This document shows, piece after piece, positions 9,392-18,259 of a stretch of DNA of 64,000 bases. Origin of the DNA: Edaphocola flava (GTDB taxonomy: Bacteria > Bacteroidota > Bacteroidia > Chitinophagales > Chitinophagaceae); assembly GCF_004118155.1 (NCBI RefSeq), contig NZ_SAIQ01000004.1, positions 248,001-312,000 on the forward strand, written 5' to 3'. The first letter of the stretch is position 1. Each line of letters starts with the position of its first letter. The notes below the pieces were generated by a model. It ran no database searches. It had not been told where the DNA came from and saw only the letters and a list, made by a program, of their open reading frames with translations. A program made the position numbers and the translations under genes.

Positions 9392-9784
9392 ATGGAGTTT
9401 ATTACACCCAAAATGAAGGATAGTTTATTACATTATCTACTTGAACAAGGATCTAAAAATGAATTAATTGAAATGGACATAGCATCTGTCACTAATGTAT
9501 TAGAAATTAATCCTTTATTCATTAAAATGATTCTTGACCAATTTAATTCATTAGGTTTTATTAATCTTTTTGATACTAAGGGATTTGATGCTTTAACACT
9601 AAACGCAAATGCATACGATTTTTATGCTCGGAAGGGCTTTGTCGCTCAAGAAGAACTGTTTATTAAAAACATTGAAAAGTTAGAATATGAGTTGGAGCGC
9701 ATTAAGTCTAGTTTCCCTGAGAAAGCGGCACAATTCGCTACCATTCTTTCAGGTATTAGCTCGTATATTGCATTATTTAAATAG
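9392..9784 (+). CDS. unknown 130-aa protein, winged-helix-like
   Basis: 130 aa, rich in Leu, Ile, Asn and Phe and clearly more A+T-rich than its neighbours. It has no signal peptide or membrane segment. Residues ~10-55 alternate helices as in small winged-helix/DUF domains. Residues ~85-110 (EELFIKNIEKLEYELERI) are predicted coiled coil. It is driven by its own strong promoter, converges on the XRE gene and sits inside the repeat-flanked module. No family is recognised. It could be a regulator or an effector accessory. Confidence 0.7.
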   Translation: MEFITPKMKDSLLHYLLEQGSKNELIEMDIASVTNVLEINPLFIKMILDQFNSLGFINLFDTKGFDALTLNANAYDFYARKGFVAQEELFIKNIEKLEYELERIKSSFPEKAAQFATILSGISSYIALFK

Positions 9785-9884
9785 AGAATAGCTATCTAAG
9801 AGTTAGGTTTTTAATAAATCGCCTGTACTTATAACAATGAGATACTATTCTTTCGTTCCCTCGTGAGTGGTGCTACACACAAAC

Positions 9885-9913
9885 AATAAAGGAGCCTGAG
9901 AGGCTCCTTTATT
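9885..9913. terminator. bidirectional terminator between convergent genes
   Basis: Perfect 12-bp stem AATAAAGGAGCC/GGCTCCTTTATT with a 5-nt loop, located between the convergent 9392 and 9918 genes. Confidence 0.9.
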
Positions 9914-9917
9914 AGTA

Positions 9918-10340
9918 TTACTTATTTATCAATTGCTTTAATTGCTGCATCATATCGTCCTTCTCCTTGAGCATGCGCTCATAGAGGGCAATCTTCTCTT
10001 CGTGGAGTTGTACTAACTTATCAATGGGGTGGAAGATTGGGTTATGGTTAACCGCATTCAAAATTGCACCATTATCAAAAGTGTTAGAAATTATATTGAT
10101 CGCCTGCTCCTCATCAAAGTTTTGAAAGGCCTCTACGGGCAGGTGCATAATGTCTGCAATGCGCTGCAGCAAATCCAGCTCGATCGTCTCTTTTGTCTCC
10201 AGCACCGATACCCGCTTCTGGTGCCAGTCCTCGCCCAGCTCAAAGGCCAGTGCATCTTGCTTTAGACCCAGCATCTCGCGAAAGCGCTTTACGTTGCGGC
10301 CTTCATGTATTTGTTTGTGTGGCATAGTTATATTTTTCAT
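9918..10340 (-). CDS. XRE-family helix-turn-helix regulator with C-terminal coiled coil
   Basis: 140 aa from the first ATG; a start at 10325 (MPHKQ) gives 135 aa. Residues ~15-70 form a Cro/XRE HTH (FREMLGLKQDALAFELG...VSVLETKETI). The C-terminal 35 residues are a charged coiled coil (LHEEKIALYERMLKEKDDMM) suited to dimerisation. A TACATTTG box lies 7 nt upstream of the first ATG, which would make that start almost leaderless and favours the 10325 start. It is divergent from the SymE-like gene at 10488 across a 147-bp region that it may regulate. XRE and SymE-like genes are often neighbours in this phylum. Confidence 0.85.
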   Translation of the reverse strand: MKNITMPHKQIHEGRNVKRFREMLGLKQDALAFELGEDWHQKRVSVLETKETIELDLLQRIADIMHLPVEAFQNFDEEQAINIISNTFDNGAILNAVNHNPIFHPIDKLVQLHEEKIALYERMLKEKDDMMQQLKQLINK

Positions 10341-10346
10341 TGTTTA

Positions 10347-10354
10347 CAAATGTA
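10347..10354 (-). promoter_or_regulatory. Bacteroidota -7 promoter box for XRE gene
   Basis: TACATTTG on the minus strand, an exact TAnnTTTG match immediately upstream of the regulator's start. Confidence 0.55.
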
Positions 10355-10487
10355 CGGTTTTGATCTATAATTTACATTATATGCAATGGTCTAAAATATA
10401 CCGTCATGCAGCTAAATTATTCCTGTAGTGCCTTTTTTATACCTGCCCGTAGCACCAGTTTTGTACCATAACTAAAACACACATTTT

Positions 10488-10784
10488 ATGGCTAAGAAAC
10501 CTAATAGCCTGGCTGCTAAGAAAGCGCGTATTGTAAAGATATATGATCGCATGGTCTTCTATGGTGGCAATGTACTATACAAGACCCGGGTTGTATACCC
10601 CATGATAAGGATAAGCGGTCAGTGGCTTGCCGATTGTGGCTTTGCTCCCGGTCAGCATATACAGGTTACTCCCGGTAAGCAGCGGCTGGTTATACAACTG
10701 GTCAATGCACCCGCTGCAGACCAGAATGCCGCCGCAACTAAGCTTAATGCAGTTGCTGAAAAACTACCTGCTGCCGTAAGATAG
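10488..10784 (+). CDS. SymE-family toxin-like protein
   Basis: 98 aa. Residues 38-72 carry the SymE signature: a Pro, then IRISGQWLADCGFAPGQHI, then a VTPGKQRLVI strand. SymE of E. coli is an AbrB-fold RNA/DNA-binding toxin controlled by an antisense RNA (SymR). No antisense promoter was identified here, so control by RNA is unproven. The C-terminal ~25 residues are Ala-rich and low-complexity. The divergent XRE gene is the likely regulator (inference). Confidence 0.8.
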   Translation: MAKKPNSLAAKKARIVKIYDRMVFYGGNVLYKTRVVYPMIRISGQWLADCGFAPGQHIQVTPGKQRLVIQLVNAPAADQNAAATKLNAVAEKLPAAVR

Positions 10785-10970
10785 CCCGGCCGGCGCGCCC
10801 ATGTGCCCTATGTGACTAACAAAAAGCAAAATGAAGCTGTTGCGGAACTTATTGCACCCGCCGAAAAGCTTAATTGCATTAACTAAAAACCTTAATCCCA
10901 TTCTGGTTTGCAGTGGCTGGATGCACCTTTTTTCTAAGCGCGCGTAGCTTTTTGAGAAATGCAATTAAGC

Positions 10971-10997
10971 AAAAAGCTGCGTCGATGCAGCTTTTTT
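10971..10997 (+). terminator. terminator downstream of SymE-like gene
   Basis: AAAAAGCTGC-gtcgat-GCAGCTTTTTT is a perfect 10-bp stem with a T-run, 186 nt after the stop. The stretch between (10785-10970) has partial repeats of the SymE gene's 3' sequence (short AAGCTTAAT- and GCAATTAA-like words) but no reading frame I can support. Confidence 0.75.
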
Positions 10998-11160
10998 ACG
11001 GGTTCATTAAGCTTTTGTCTACCCTCTATTTTGCTTTTTTGCGGCTTCATTTAGGTTTATACCGCGTTCATTTAGGTTTTTATCAGATTCTATTAAGGTT
11101 GTGGGTAGCCGCGCCCACCTCTGAGGTGGGGGGAGTAGCACTGCCGGGCATGGCCTCCCG

Positions 11161-11455
11161 CTTCGATATTGACTGAAGCGCAGCGGAATGGAGATTTCTC
11201 GACTACACTTCGTTCCGCTCGAAACGACGGGAACATTCACTTCGTCATATCGACTGAAGCGCAGCGGAATGGAGATATCTCCTTCTATGCAGAACATCTA
11301 TGAGGAGATTTCTCGACTGCACTTCGTTCCGCTCGTATGGACAACTATGACCCCGAAGATCTGTCCCGATTGTATCGGGCCTTATATGCAAAAAGCCCCG
11401 ATATAATCGGGGCCGGAATTATTAGACGTGAGTGACCCTTCGGTACACTCACGCC
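11161..11455. repeat. composite intergenic repeat, right copy
   Basis: Same orientation and same order of blocks as 8881-9250: CGACTGAAGCGCAGCGGAAT, GGAGATATCTCC, CTCGAAACGACGG, the GCCCCGAT-ata-ATCGGGGC hairpin (11395-11413), then GACGTGAGTG...CACTCACG. It is slightly shorter, mainly because part of one tandem unit is missing. Upstream, 10998-11160 shows runs of TTCATTTAGGTTT and an imperfect CCCACCTC/GAGGTGGG palindrome but no gene. Confidence 0.85.
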
Positions 11456-11475
11456 AGAAGGATCCTTAATAACAA

Positions 11476-11503
11476 TAAGAGCGATCAAATCTGATCGCTC
11501 TTA
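11476..11503 (-). terminator. bidirectional hairpin
   Basis: Perfect 12-bp stem TAAGAGCGATCA/TGATCGCTCTTA with a 4-nt loop, downstream of the minus-strand gene at 11727. Confidence 0.75.
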
Positions 11504-11504
11504 C

Positions 11505-11605
11505 TTAAAATCATTTACTTCTGTTTAGACTTTCTTTGGTTTGTTGCAATTATTCACTCTTCATGTAAATCTGTAAAGAAAACCCGCTTTTTATTGATAA
11601 GGCAA
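11505..11605. repeat. 3'-UTR-like duplicate segment, copy 1
   Basis: The stretch carrying ATTTACTTCT, TTGCAATTATTCACTC, AAATCTGTAAAGAAAACC and CTTTTTATTGATAA recurs at 30445-30530. Both copies lie just past a hairpin and downstream of a minus-strand gene, in the same orientation. There is no credible coding frame. Confidence 0.7.
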
Positions 11606-11726
11606 AACTATATTTTTTTGTTATTCGCTTGTCGATTTTATCGTTATTTGGCCGTTAAACAGGGTTTCTTCTATTAACCCCAAAAAAAATGCACGCTATC
11701 ATTCATCCTCAACAGCTTTCAGCAAA

Positions 11727-12233
11727 TTAAGGTCTGGACTTATAATCCTCGTTACGTAGTATTAAGAGGCTGTACCTGGGATAGGTATCCGTCAAATCTT
11801 TTGGCTTATATGTACTTGCTATAAAAGTAAATGTTGCATCCTGGTATGTACTTAGGGTAATGTTGCGTTTAGTCTTACTGTCGATCAGTGTAACACCACG
11901 GGCCAAAATCATAGATATATACTGGTTATATACGTCCTGGTTGTTGATCTGTATATTTATTGTCCTGTTATCATGCTGTTTTGAATGGGCATAATGTACA
12001 TATGACGCTGTATGCTTATTCTGTTCCTCTTGCTTATACATAAATGTACTTATGCTATACCTGCCTTTACTAAGACTTGTATACAGGAATTCCCAGTTTC
12101 TGGCTGTAAGAAACCCTTTTACCTCCGATAGGTTCTTTTGCTGTAAGTCCATAACTTCCTCGAAGCTCAGGTTCTGTGCATACAGTACATGGCCATAAAC
12201 GATTGCCAGCAGGCAAAGCAGGTATCTGATCAT
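11727..12233 (-). CDS. secreted protein of unknown function
   Basis: 168 aa with a signal peptide (MIRYLLCLLAIVYGHVLYAQ, cleaved after AQ). The remainder is a mixed alpha/beta domain with no recognised motif. It is monocistronic: a strong GC-rich hairpin stands between it and the upstream SDR gene, and another hairpin stands downstream. The periplasm or surface is the likely location. Confidence 0.75.
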   Translation of the reverse strand: MIRYLLCLLAIVYGHVLYAQNLSFEEVMDLQQKNLSEVKGFLTARNWEFLYTSLSKGRYSISTFMYKQEEQNKHTASYVHYAHSKQHDNRTINIQINNQDVYNQYISMILARGVTLIDSKTKRNITLSTYQDATFTFIASTYKPKDLTDTYPRYSLLILRNEDYKSRP

Positions 12234-12250
12234 ATCTGTCCGTTTTACGC

Positions 12251-12284
12251 ATACTGGCGCGCGTCCTGAAACGCGCGCCAGTAT
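12251..12284. terminator. GC-rich hairpin
   Basis: Perfect 14-bp stem ATACTGGCGCGCGT/ACGCGCGCCAGTAT with a 6-nt loop between the minus-strand genes 12307 and 11727; ends transcription of the SDR gene. Confidence 0.8.
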
Positions 12285-12306
12285 CTTAGTCTTTTCGAAA
12301 TATTTA

Positions 12307-13185
12307 TTATTGATTTTTTACTTTAGCAGCCACATAACTATCTACAGTACCAAACAGGAAGGTTGGGTATTCGCTGGCAAACTTCAGCTTTACAAAACCA
12401 CCCAGTAGTGGACGGGCTGCGGGCTGGTTAAGGCTGGCTGTATCTGTGGGGATCAGGTCGTAGGTTGCCGCAGGGTAGTAGCTGAGCACGCGCTGGGCCA
12501 GTTCTACACGATTCATATAATCGCTGCCGCCGATATGATATATACCAGATTTACCATCTTCGAGCAATACCAGCATAGCACGGGCTATATCCCAGGCATT
12601 GGTCGGTGAGGCAAACTGGTCGTAAGGTAGTTTCAGCGTCAGGTGCTGACCAGCTGTACACTGCTCTATAATGCGGGCTATAAAATTTTTACCCCTCAGC
12701 TCATCGCCATACACATTGGTAATGCGCAGTACCAGCGTGTCCGGCAATTGCTGCACCGCCAGTTGTTCTGCCTCCAGTTTGTGCTTTCCGTAAACACTCA
12801 GTGGGTTTAGTGGCGCAGCTTCGGTATAAGGTCCGTCCGCACCGTCAAATACATAATCGGTAGAGATATAGACCAGTTTGGCATTGCATTTTTTAGCCCA
12901 TGCTACAAGGTTGATGGTGCTTTGTACCGTCTTCTCATAGCTCTCTTCAATATTGGTCTCGCAATAGTCTACATGCGTGAGGGCCCCGCAATGTACGATC
13001 ACATCGGGATTGAAGGCCAGCAGATCGAAGTTGTCTGGATGTGCAGTATCCAATGTGTTGAAATAAACGGTTTCGGCTGTAGCATAAGACAGGTGTGTAC
13101 CCACCACTTCGTGGCCCTGTTCTTTAAAGTGTTTCAGGCAATTGCCGCCCAGCAGACCCGATGCGCCGGAAATGAATATTTTCAC
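12307..13185 (-). CDS. RmlD-like NAD(P)-dependent sugar/SDR oxidoreductase
   Basis: 292 aa, extended SDR family. The N-terminal nucleotide motif GASGLLGG (residues 7-14), the ISTDYVFDG strand, PLNPLSVYGKHKLEAE (YxxxK catalytic pair) and the RITNVYGDELRGKNF segment match dTDP-4-dehydrorhamnose reductase and related enzymes. Length fits the family (~290 aa). No other nucleotide-sugar genes are nearby, so a role in rhamnose synthesis is not certain; a reductase with another NDP-sugar is possible. Confidence 0.85.
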   Translation of the reverse strand: MKIFISGASGLLGGNCLKHFKEQGHEVVGTHLSYATAETVYFNTLDTAHPDNFDLLAFNPDVIVHCGALTHVDYCETNIEESYEKTVQSTINLVAWAKKCNAKLVYISTDYVFDGADGPYTEAAPLNPLSVYGKHKLEAEQLAVQQLPDTLVLRITNVYGDELRGKNFIARIIEQCTAGQHLTLKLPYDQFASPTNAWDIARAMLVLLEDGKSGIYHIGGSDYMNRVELAQRVLSYYPAATYDLIPTDTASLNQPAARPLLGGFVKLKFASEYPTFLFGTVDSYVAAKVKNQ

Positions 13186-13221
13186 AATATGTGTATTTAC
13201 TTTTAATTATAGATGATAAAA

Positions 13222-13250
13222 AAAAGCTTTGCCGGTAGAGCAAAGCTTTT
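13222..13250 (-). terminator. terminator after speA
   Basis: Perfect 11-bp stem AAAAGCTTTGC/GCAAAGCTTTT with a 7-nt loop, between the stop of speA (13260) and the start of the SDR gene. Confidence 0.85.
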
Positions 13251-13259
13251 GGTTGGATA

Positions 13260-14711
13260 TTATTTTACGTACCCCAGTATCTTCAGCATGCTCAGCGGGC
13301 TCTGCTCTTTGGCATATAACCAGTCTTCCAGCTGTCCGTTCTTATCGATATCGACAATAACGTGTTTGGGAGACGGGATCATACAGTGCTTGATGCCTCC
13401 GTAGCCCGATAACTGATCCTGGTAGGCCCCGGTATGGAAGAAGCCTATATATAATGGCTCTTTCTCTCCGGTGGGTGTACCTGCCGGTGGTGCCGGTGCA
13501 TCTTTATTACCATCGTCCAGCTTGGGCAGGAATACGGCATTGATGTGCTCTTCTGAGGTATAGAAGTCATGACCATCGCAGGTAAGGCCACCGAGGTGCA
13601 CCTCCTGGTATTCATTCTCCCAGCGGTTGATGGGCAGCATCAGGAACTTCTCCCCGATACCCCAGGTGTCTGGCAGGGTAGTGATGAATGAGCTGTCGAT
13701 CATATACCAGATCTCACGGTCATTCTGCATTTTCTCGCCAAGCACACTATAGATTACCGCTCCGGCCTCACCTACGGTGAAGGAACCGAACTCGGTAAAT
13801 ATGTTAGGCATATCTACTTTATTCTTTTTACATACGCTTTTGATGGTAGATACAATCTCATTAGCCATGTATTGATAATCGTAATCAAAACCCAGGTTGT
13901 GCTTGATCGGGAAGCCACCGCCGATATTGATGCTGTCCAGTTCCGGACAGATCTTTTTCAGCTGGCAGTACAGGTTGATCACTTTGCTTAAAGAACTCCA
14001 GTAATAGATATCATCTTTAATACCTTTGTTCATAAAGAAGTGCAGCATTTTCAGCTGAAACTTGTTATTACCCTTGATCTTGTCTACATAGAACTCCAGT
14101 ACATCTTCTTTACGGATACCCAGACGGGAGGTGTAGAAGTCAAATGTCGGTTCTTCCTCGGCCGCAATGCGGATACCCAGGTTTACCGGCTCTTTGGAGC
14201 GTACAAATTTCTGGTAGTCTTCAATCTCTTCCTTATTGTCCAGTACCGGTATTACCTTATTCCAGCCTTCATTGACCAGCTTGGAGATAGCACGGGTATA
14301 TTGTTTGGTTTTATAACCATTACAAATGATGAACCGGTCTTTATTGATCTTCTTTTTGGCATGCAATTGTCTGATGATATCTATATCATAGGCAAAAGAT
14401 GTCTCCAGGTGGATGTCATGCTTCAAAGCCTCTTCAACGATAAAGGAGAAGTGCGAACTTTTAGTGCAATAGCAGTAATTGTATGTGCCGGGATATTTAT
14501 GTTTCTTGATCGCATTCGCGAACAGCTGTTTCGCCCGGTTGATCTGCATCCCTATTTTCGGTAAATATGTAAGTTTGAATGGCGTACCGTACTTATCAAT
14601 AAGTTTTTTAATGTCTACACCATTGAATTGTAAATAATTTTCGTGCACATCAAAATCTTCCTGAGGAAAATGGAACGTTTGATCTACGAGACCACGATAA
14701 GTATTATTCAT
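13260..14711 (-). CDS. speA: biosynthetic arginine decarboxylase
   Basis: 483 aa, a fold-type III PLP enzyme (Orn/DAP/Arg decarboxylase group). The PLP lysine is Lys84 in YCTKSSHF. The phosphate-binding NIGGGFP loop and the second-subunit motif TCDGHD (near residue 380) are both present. The length is short compared with the ~630-aa proteobacterial SpeA but normal for Bacteroidota. It makes agmatine from arginine for polyamine synthesis in the cytoplasm. A Pro/Ala-rich insert near residues 405-420 (DAPAPPAGTPTG) is low-complexity and probably a surface loop. It is divergent from truB with a TACGTTTG box upstream. Confidence 0.9.
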   Translation of the reverse strand: MNNTYRGLVDQTFHFPQEDFDVHENYLQFNGVDIKKLIDKYGTPFKLTYLPKIGMQINRAKQLFANAIKKHKYPGTYNYCYCTKSSHFSFIVEEALKHDIHLETSFAYDIDIIRQLHAKKKINKDRFIICNGYKTKQYTRAISKLVNEGWNKVIPVLDNKEEIEDYQKFVRSKEPVNLGIRIAAEEEPTFDFYTSRLGIRKEDVLEFYVDKIKGNNKFQLKMLHFFMNKGIKDDIYYWSSLSKVINLYCQLKKICPELDSINIGGGFPIKHNLGFDYDYQYMANEIVSTIKSVCKKNKVDMPNIFTEFGSFTVGEAGAVIYSVLGEKMQNDREIWYMIDSSFITTLPDTWGIGEKFLMLPINRWENEYQEVHLGGLTCDGHDFYTSEEHINAVFLPKLDDGNKDAPAPPAGTPTGEKEPLYIGFFHTGAYQDQLSGYGGIKHCMIPSPKHVIVDIDKNGQLEDWLYAKEQSPLSMLKILGYVK

Positions 14712-14764
14712 CTATCTAATAACGAAAAATGGGGTTGTGATAAATACAAGAATGTTTAAGAGTG

Positions 14765-14772
14765 CAAACGTA
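14765..14772 (-). promoter_or_regulatory. Bacteroidota -7 promoter box for speA
   Basis: TACGTTTG on the minus strand, an exact TAnnTTTG match, 54 nt upstream of the speA ATG. The -33 element is not clear. Confidence 0.5.
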
Positions 14773-14868
14773 CAAAGAAATCATTAAAAATTGCGTCATC
14801 TGTGTATTAAATAATATTTAATGCATGGCTGATTTGGAAATTGCCGGCTAATCCATCACTTTTGCAGC

Positions 14869-15612
14869 ATGAATCAGAACCTTACAGAAGAAGAGATCAA
14901 GGCAGGAGCGGTTATCCTTATCGATAAGGCTTATCGCTGGACCTCGTTTGATGCCATCAGCAAGTTCAGAAGAACGACCCATGCCAAGATCGGACACTGT
15001 GGTACACTGGACCCGCTGGCTACGGGGCTGCTGATCTGCTGTACCGGTAAAATGACCAAACAGATAGAACAGTTTCAGAAGCAGGAAAAGGAATATACCG
15101 GTATTATACACCTGGGGGCTACTACGCCTACTTACGACCTGGAGTCACAACCCGAAAATATACAAGCCGCCGATCACCTGACAGAGGCACAGATACTGGA
15201 GGCGACTAAGGCCTTTACCGGTACCATACAGCAGTTACCACCCATACACTCTGCCATCAAAAAAGATGGTAAACGCTTGTATGAACTGGCCCGTGCGGGT
15301 AAGGAAGTGGTGGTCGAGCCCCGTACGGTTACAATCAATGCATTTGAGATTACTAAAATAGAACTGCCTGAAGTACACTTTAGAGTGCATTGCAGCACAG
15401 GTACTTATATACGATCGCTGGCCAATGATTTTGGTCAGGCACTGGGCGTGGGTGGCTACCTGCAGGCCCTGAGGCGTACACAGATCGGCGACTTCCGCGT
15501 AGAAGATGCCCGTACCATAGACCAGTGGATGGAGTTTCTGCAACCGATGACTTTTGTGAAGACCCCAAAACAAAGACCGGCAAACAGAAAGAAGAAGAAC
15601 TTTGAGGAATAA
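14869..15612 (+). CDS. truB: tRNA pseudouridine(55) synthase
   Basis: 247 aa. The catalytic Asp48 lies in GHCGTLDPLATG. The start (ILIDKAYRWTSFDAI), the KEYTG...LGATTPTYDLE segment and the GTYIRSLANDFG motif all match TruB. It forms pseudouridine at position 55 of elongator tRNAs. A basic C-terminal tail (RPANRKKKN) is typical for RNA binding. The ATG is the first in frame and is followed by a secreted-protein gene 24 nt after the stop. Confidence 0.95.
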   Translation: MNQNLTEEEIKAGAVILIDKAYRWTSFDAISKFRRTTHAKIGHCGTLDPLATGLLICCTGKMTKQIEQFQKQEKEYTGIIHLGATTPTYDLESQPENIQAADHLTEAQILEATKAFTGTIQQLPPIHSAIKKDGKRLYELARAGKEVVVEPRTVTINAFEITKIELPEVHFRVHCSTGTYIRSLANDFGQALGVGGYLQALRRTQIGDFRVEDARTIDQWMEFLQPMTFVKTPKQRPANRKKKNFEE

Positions 15613-15636
15613 AGCAATCGCACATCCATATCACAC

Positions 15637-16488
15637 ATGAAAACATTCCTTTTACTATTAAGTTTTTTCTGGTCAAGTTGTCTATTTGGACAATCGATTA
15701 AAATAGGCGATAACCTGCAGCAGGAATTCGATAAGATTGATACGCCGTACTTCTTTGATGCTCCGTCATTTACCGACTGGGCAGAGGGTAGTGGTATGAT
15801 GATGATTGCCTCAAAGCCTAATCCTAATGAATGTGATTATGTATTCCTGGCACTGAAAGATACCACTTTGATCGGGGCATATATAGACAGCCAGCTCAAG
15901 ATACTGCTGGACACTGAAGGCAATTCCATATTGAGCATTGCTTCAGATTTCATGATCATTCCGGAATGGGCCATTAAGCGCCATGCCAAAATAGATGCTA
16001 CAGATAAGACGATCTACACCATACTTGATAATATGTACGCACAAGCCTTGCAGGCAGATAGTGGAGATGTCAGCGAGGAGACGCTACTGGCATACAGCAA
16101 GTTTGCAAGCGATACAACATTGGCCAACAGGCATATTGCCATATTGTATGAAAACTATCGTACAATTATGTCAGGAACAGCTTTAAAGGATGTTCAGCCT
16201 CCTCCGGAAATATGTATACCTATAATTAATAAGCTGGCCCAGGAGTGTCTGGCACTTTATGGCAGTGTTCCGGCCATTGTCAATATCTACCAGGGAGAGG
16301 CACTGGAGAGCGCTGGTGAAATAGATAAAGCCAGAGTACATTTTAAACAATCGCTGCAGACCTATCCCGGCTCTATCCCGATAATGGTGTATAATTATGA
16401 ATTTGAACAAAATGCCCAAAAGAAGAAAGCGGCATTGAAGCTATTGAAAAAGAAATATCCCAATCATTGGATGGTGAAGGGGTTATAG
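15637..16488 (+). CDS. secreted helical-repeat protein of unknown function
   Basis: 283 aa with a signal peptide (MKTFLLLLSFFWSSCLFGQ). The second half is helical, and residues ~215-275 look like two TPR units (YQGEALESAGEIDKARVHFK). It is likely periplasmic. It follows truB by 24 nt and probably shares its transcript, ending at the hairpin at 16565. No specific function is recognised. Confidence 0.75.
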   Translation: MKTFLLLLSFFWSSCLFGQSIKIGDNLQQEFDKIDTPYFFDAPSFTDWAEGSGMMMIASKPNPNECDYVFLALKDTTLIGAYIDSQLKILLDTEGNSILSIASDFMIIPEWAIKRHAKIDATDKTIYTILDNMYAQALQADSGDVSEETLLAYSKFASDTTLANRHIAILYENYRTIMSGTALKDVQPPPEICIPIINKLAQECLALYGSVPAIVNIYQGEALESAGEIDKARVHFKQSLQTYPGSIPIMVYNYEFEQNAQKKKAALKLLKKKYPNHWMVKGL

Positions 16489-16564
16489 TAATAATACGCT
16501 TGCGATCAATGCATTTGAAATTGCTGCGATAGCATTACCCACAAAGTCCGCTTCAGAATATATA

Positions 16565-16588
16565 GCCACCTGCTTAGGTGGCTTTTTT
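16565..16588 (+). terminator. rho-independent terminator
   Basis: GCCACCT-gctt-AGGTGGC then six T's; ends the truB unit 77 nt after the last stop codon. Confidence 0.85.
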
Positions 16589-16743
16589 AATACCGTTAAA
16601 ACCACGATCAGAATAGGGGTAAATACCCTTTTATTGGATTTAAATATATTTTATTTTTATAGGTAAGCAACTAAGATTGCTTATCGTGAATTTACACTGT
16701 TGTTAGAACAATATTCCCAAATTTCACTTTAAAACGCTTTTAC

Positions 16744-18129
16744 ATGAATTACACTGCGAAACAAATCGAATTTATTGAGCAAGCACGAGAGAGCATTAGC
16801 AATGAATCTCATTCTAGACTTTCTCCAATCACTCAAGAAGCACTTCAAAGGAATAATTTTGTTTTTGATGCACACTGCCATGTTTTTGATAGTAAATGCA
16901 TTAATGTCAAGTACCTAATATTAAGAATGATTGCTGGAGTTCCAGAAATGCTTAAACCCATATTATATAAGATTTTAACTGGAAATACTATGGGTGAAGA
17001 ACTTAAAATTGTTGCTAAAGAGGAGTTAGTTGAAAGTATTTATGACGAATTTGATTTTCTTTCAAATACAAAAGATGTTACTTCCTTTATTGAAGAAATG
17101 GAAATAAATCTTGACAGTGTTGAATTAGAAATGAATACAGCAAATAAAATTGGTTTATCCAAGTTAGGTGTTGGGGAATTTTTAAAACGATATCGGTATA
17201 TTCTCAGTCTTTTAAAGAGTGCTAAAATGGAAGATGTTTATAAATCTTTTCGTGATAAATATGGAGTACATGGCATTGTAAGCGAAATGAATGAGAAGGA
17301 GTATGAGCTTATTACTATAATACTGGGTATGGATTTAAATATTGCCTGGGATGATTCGATCGAAAAAAGCCAACAAGAACAAATTCGGGAGCTAGGGCTA
17401 TTGGCATCCAAATATCCGGTTTTGCCTTTTTTACCTTTGGACCCTAGGAGGGTTGGTACGGAGAATGACTTATATGAAACCTTTCTGAACGCTTTTTCTA
17501 CTGATCATCCATCATTCTTTGGTGTTAAGTGTTATCCGGCTTTAGGCTATCTGCCAACAGATTCGAGGTTAAAGCCAATATTTCAAATATGCGCAGAAAA
17601 GAACATTCCTGTTATGACCCATTGTGGTGGAGAATCGGTATCTACATTTATAAATCCAATTCTAGTGGATAGAAATGGTGTAGAGGAGCAAATCAATCTT
17701 AATTCGAGAAAGGCACGTGCAAGATTCCTGAATGAACCCAGAGAGTGGATAGATGTTTTAAAGATTTTCCCGGAGTTAAGGTTATGTTTTGGTCATTTTG
17801 GTTCTGGCAAGGCATGGTCCGAACCTAATAGTATTTATTTCAAAAGAGTTCAAATTATTTTGGATCTTATGAAGGAATATCGGAATGTTTATGCAGATTT
17901 TTCTTATAATATTGAATCTTCTATAGCTACTTCAAATTTTATTACAAAACTAACACAACTGAACTCTGATGGTGATCTGATGAGAACAAAAACAATGTTT
18001 GGTACGGATTTTTGGGTTGTCCTCCCTATGTCTGATCTTAATCTAGATCAAAGAATGTTTCTTGATAAGCTTGGAGAATTAAAGGATAATTTATTGCGTA
18101 TAAATGTCCTAAGCTATCTTAACTTATAA
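16744..18129 (+). CDS. amidohydrolase-family (Amidohydrolase_2 type) metal-dependent hydrolase
   Basis: 461 aa. Metal-site motifs of the TIM-barrel amidohydrolases are present in order: DAHCHVFD near the N-terminus, VMTHCGGES near residue 296, CFGHFGSGKAW near 350 and MFGTDFW near 420. An inserted helical stretch (about 60-190) is longer than in typical members. The coding sequence is distinctly more A+T-rich than its neighbours, which suggests transfer. It stands alone, between the truB terminator and the lpxR-like gene. Hydrolase or decarboxylase activity is likely; the substrate is unknown. Confidence 0.7.
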   Translation: MNYTAKQIEFIEQARESISNESHSRLSPITQEALQRNNFVFDAHCHVFDSKCINVKYLILRMIAGVPEMLKPILYKILTGNTMGEELKIVAKEELVESIYDEFDFLSNTKDVTSFIEEMEINLDSVELEMNTANKIGLSKLGVGEFLKRYRYILSLLKSAKMEDVYKSFRDKYGVHGIVSEMNEKEYELITIILGMDLNIAWDDSIEKSQQEQIRELGLLASKYPVLPFLPLDPRRVGTENDLYETFLNAFSTDHPSFFGVKCYPALGYLPTDSRLKPIFQICAEKNIPVMTHCGGESVSTFINPILVDRNGVEEQINLNSRKARARFLNEPREWIDVLKIFPELRLCFGHFGSGKAWSEPNSIYFKRVQIILDLMKEYRNVYADFSYNIESSIATSNFITKLTQLNSDGDLMRTKTMFGTDFWVVLPMSDLNLDQRMFLDKLGELKDNLLRINVLSYLNL

Positions 18130-18181
18130 TTTCTACCACTTTATTGAATCTTATTTTTCCTGTCCTAAATATAATACCCCA

Positions 18182-18211
18182 TTTGTAGCTGCTTTATTTA
18201 TTATATTTTTC
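18182..18211 (+). promoter_or_regulatory. probable promoter of lpxR-like gene
   Basis: TTTG (18182-18185), 18 nt, TATTTTTC (18204-18211): one mismatch to TAnnTTTG at near-ideal spacing, about 49 nt before the ATG at 18260. Confidence 0.4.
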
Positions 18212-18259
18212 TTAATTTGAATTAGATGTTATTCGCCTAACTGCATAAAGCTATTCATT

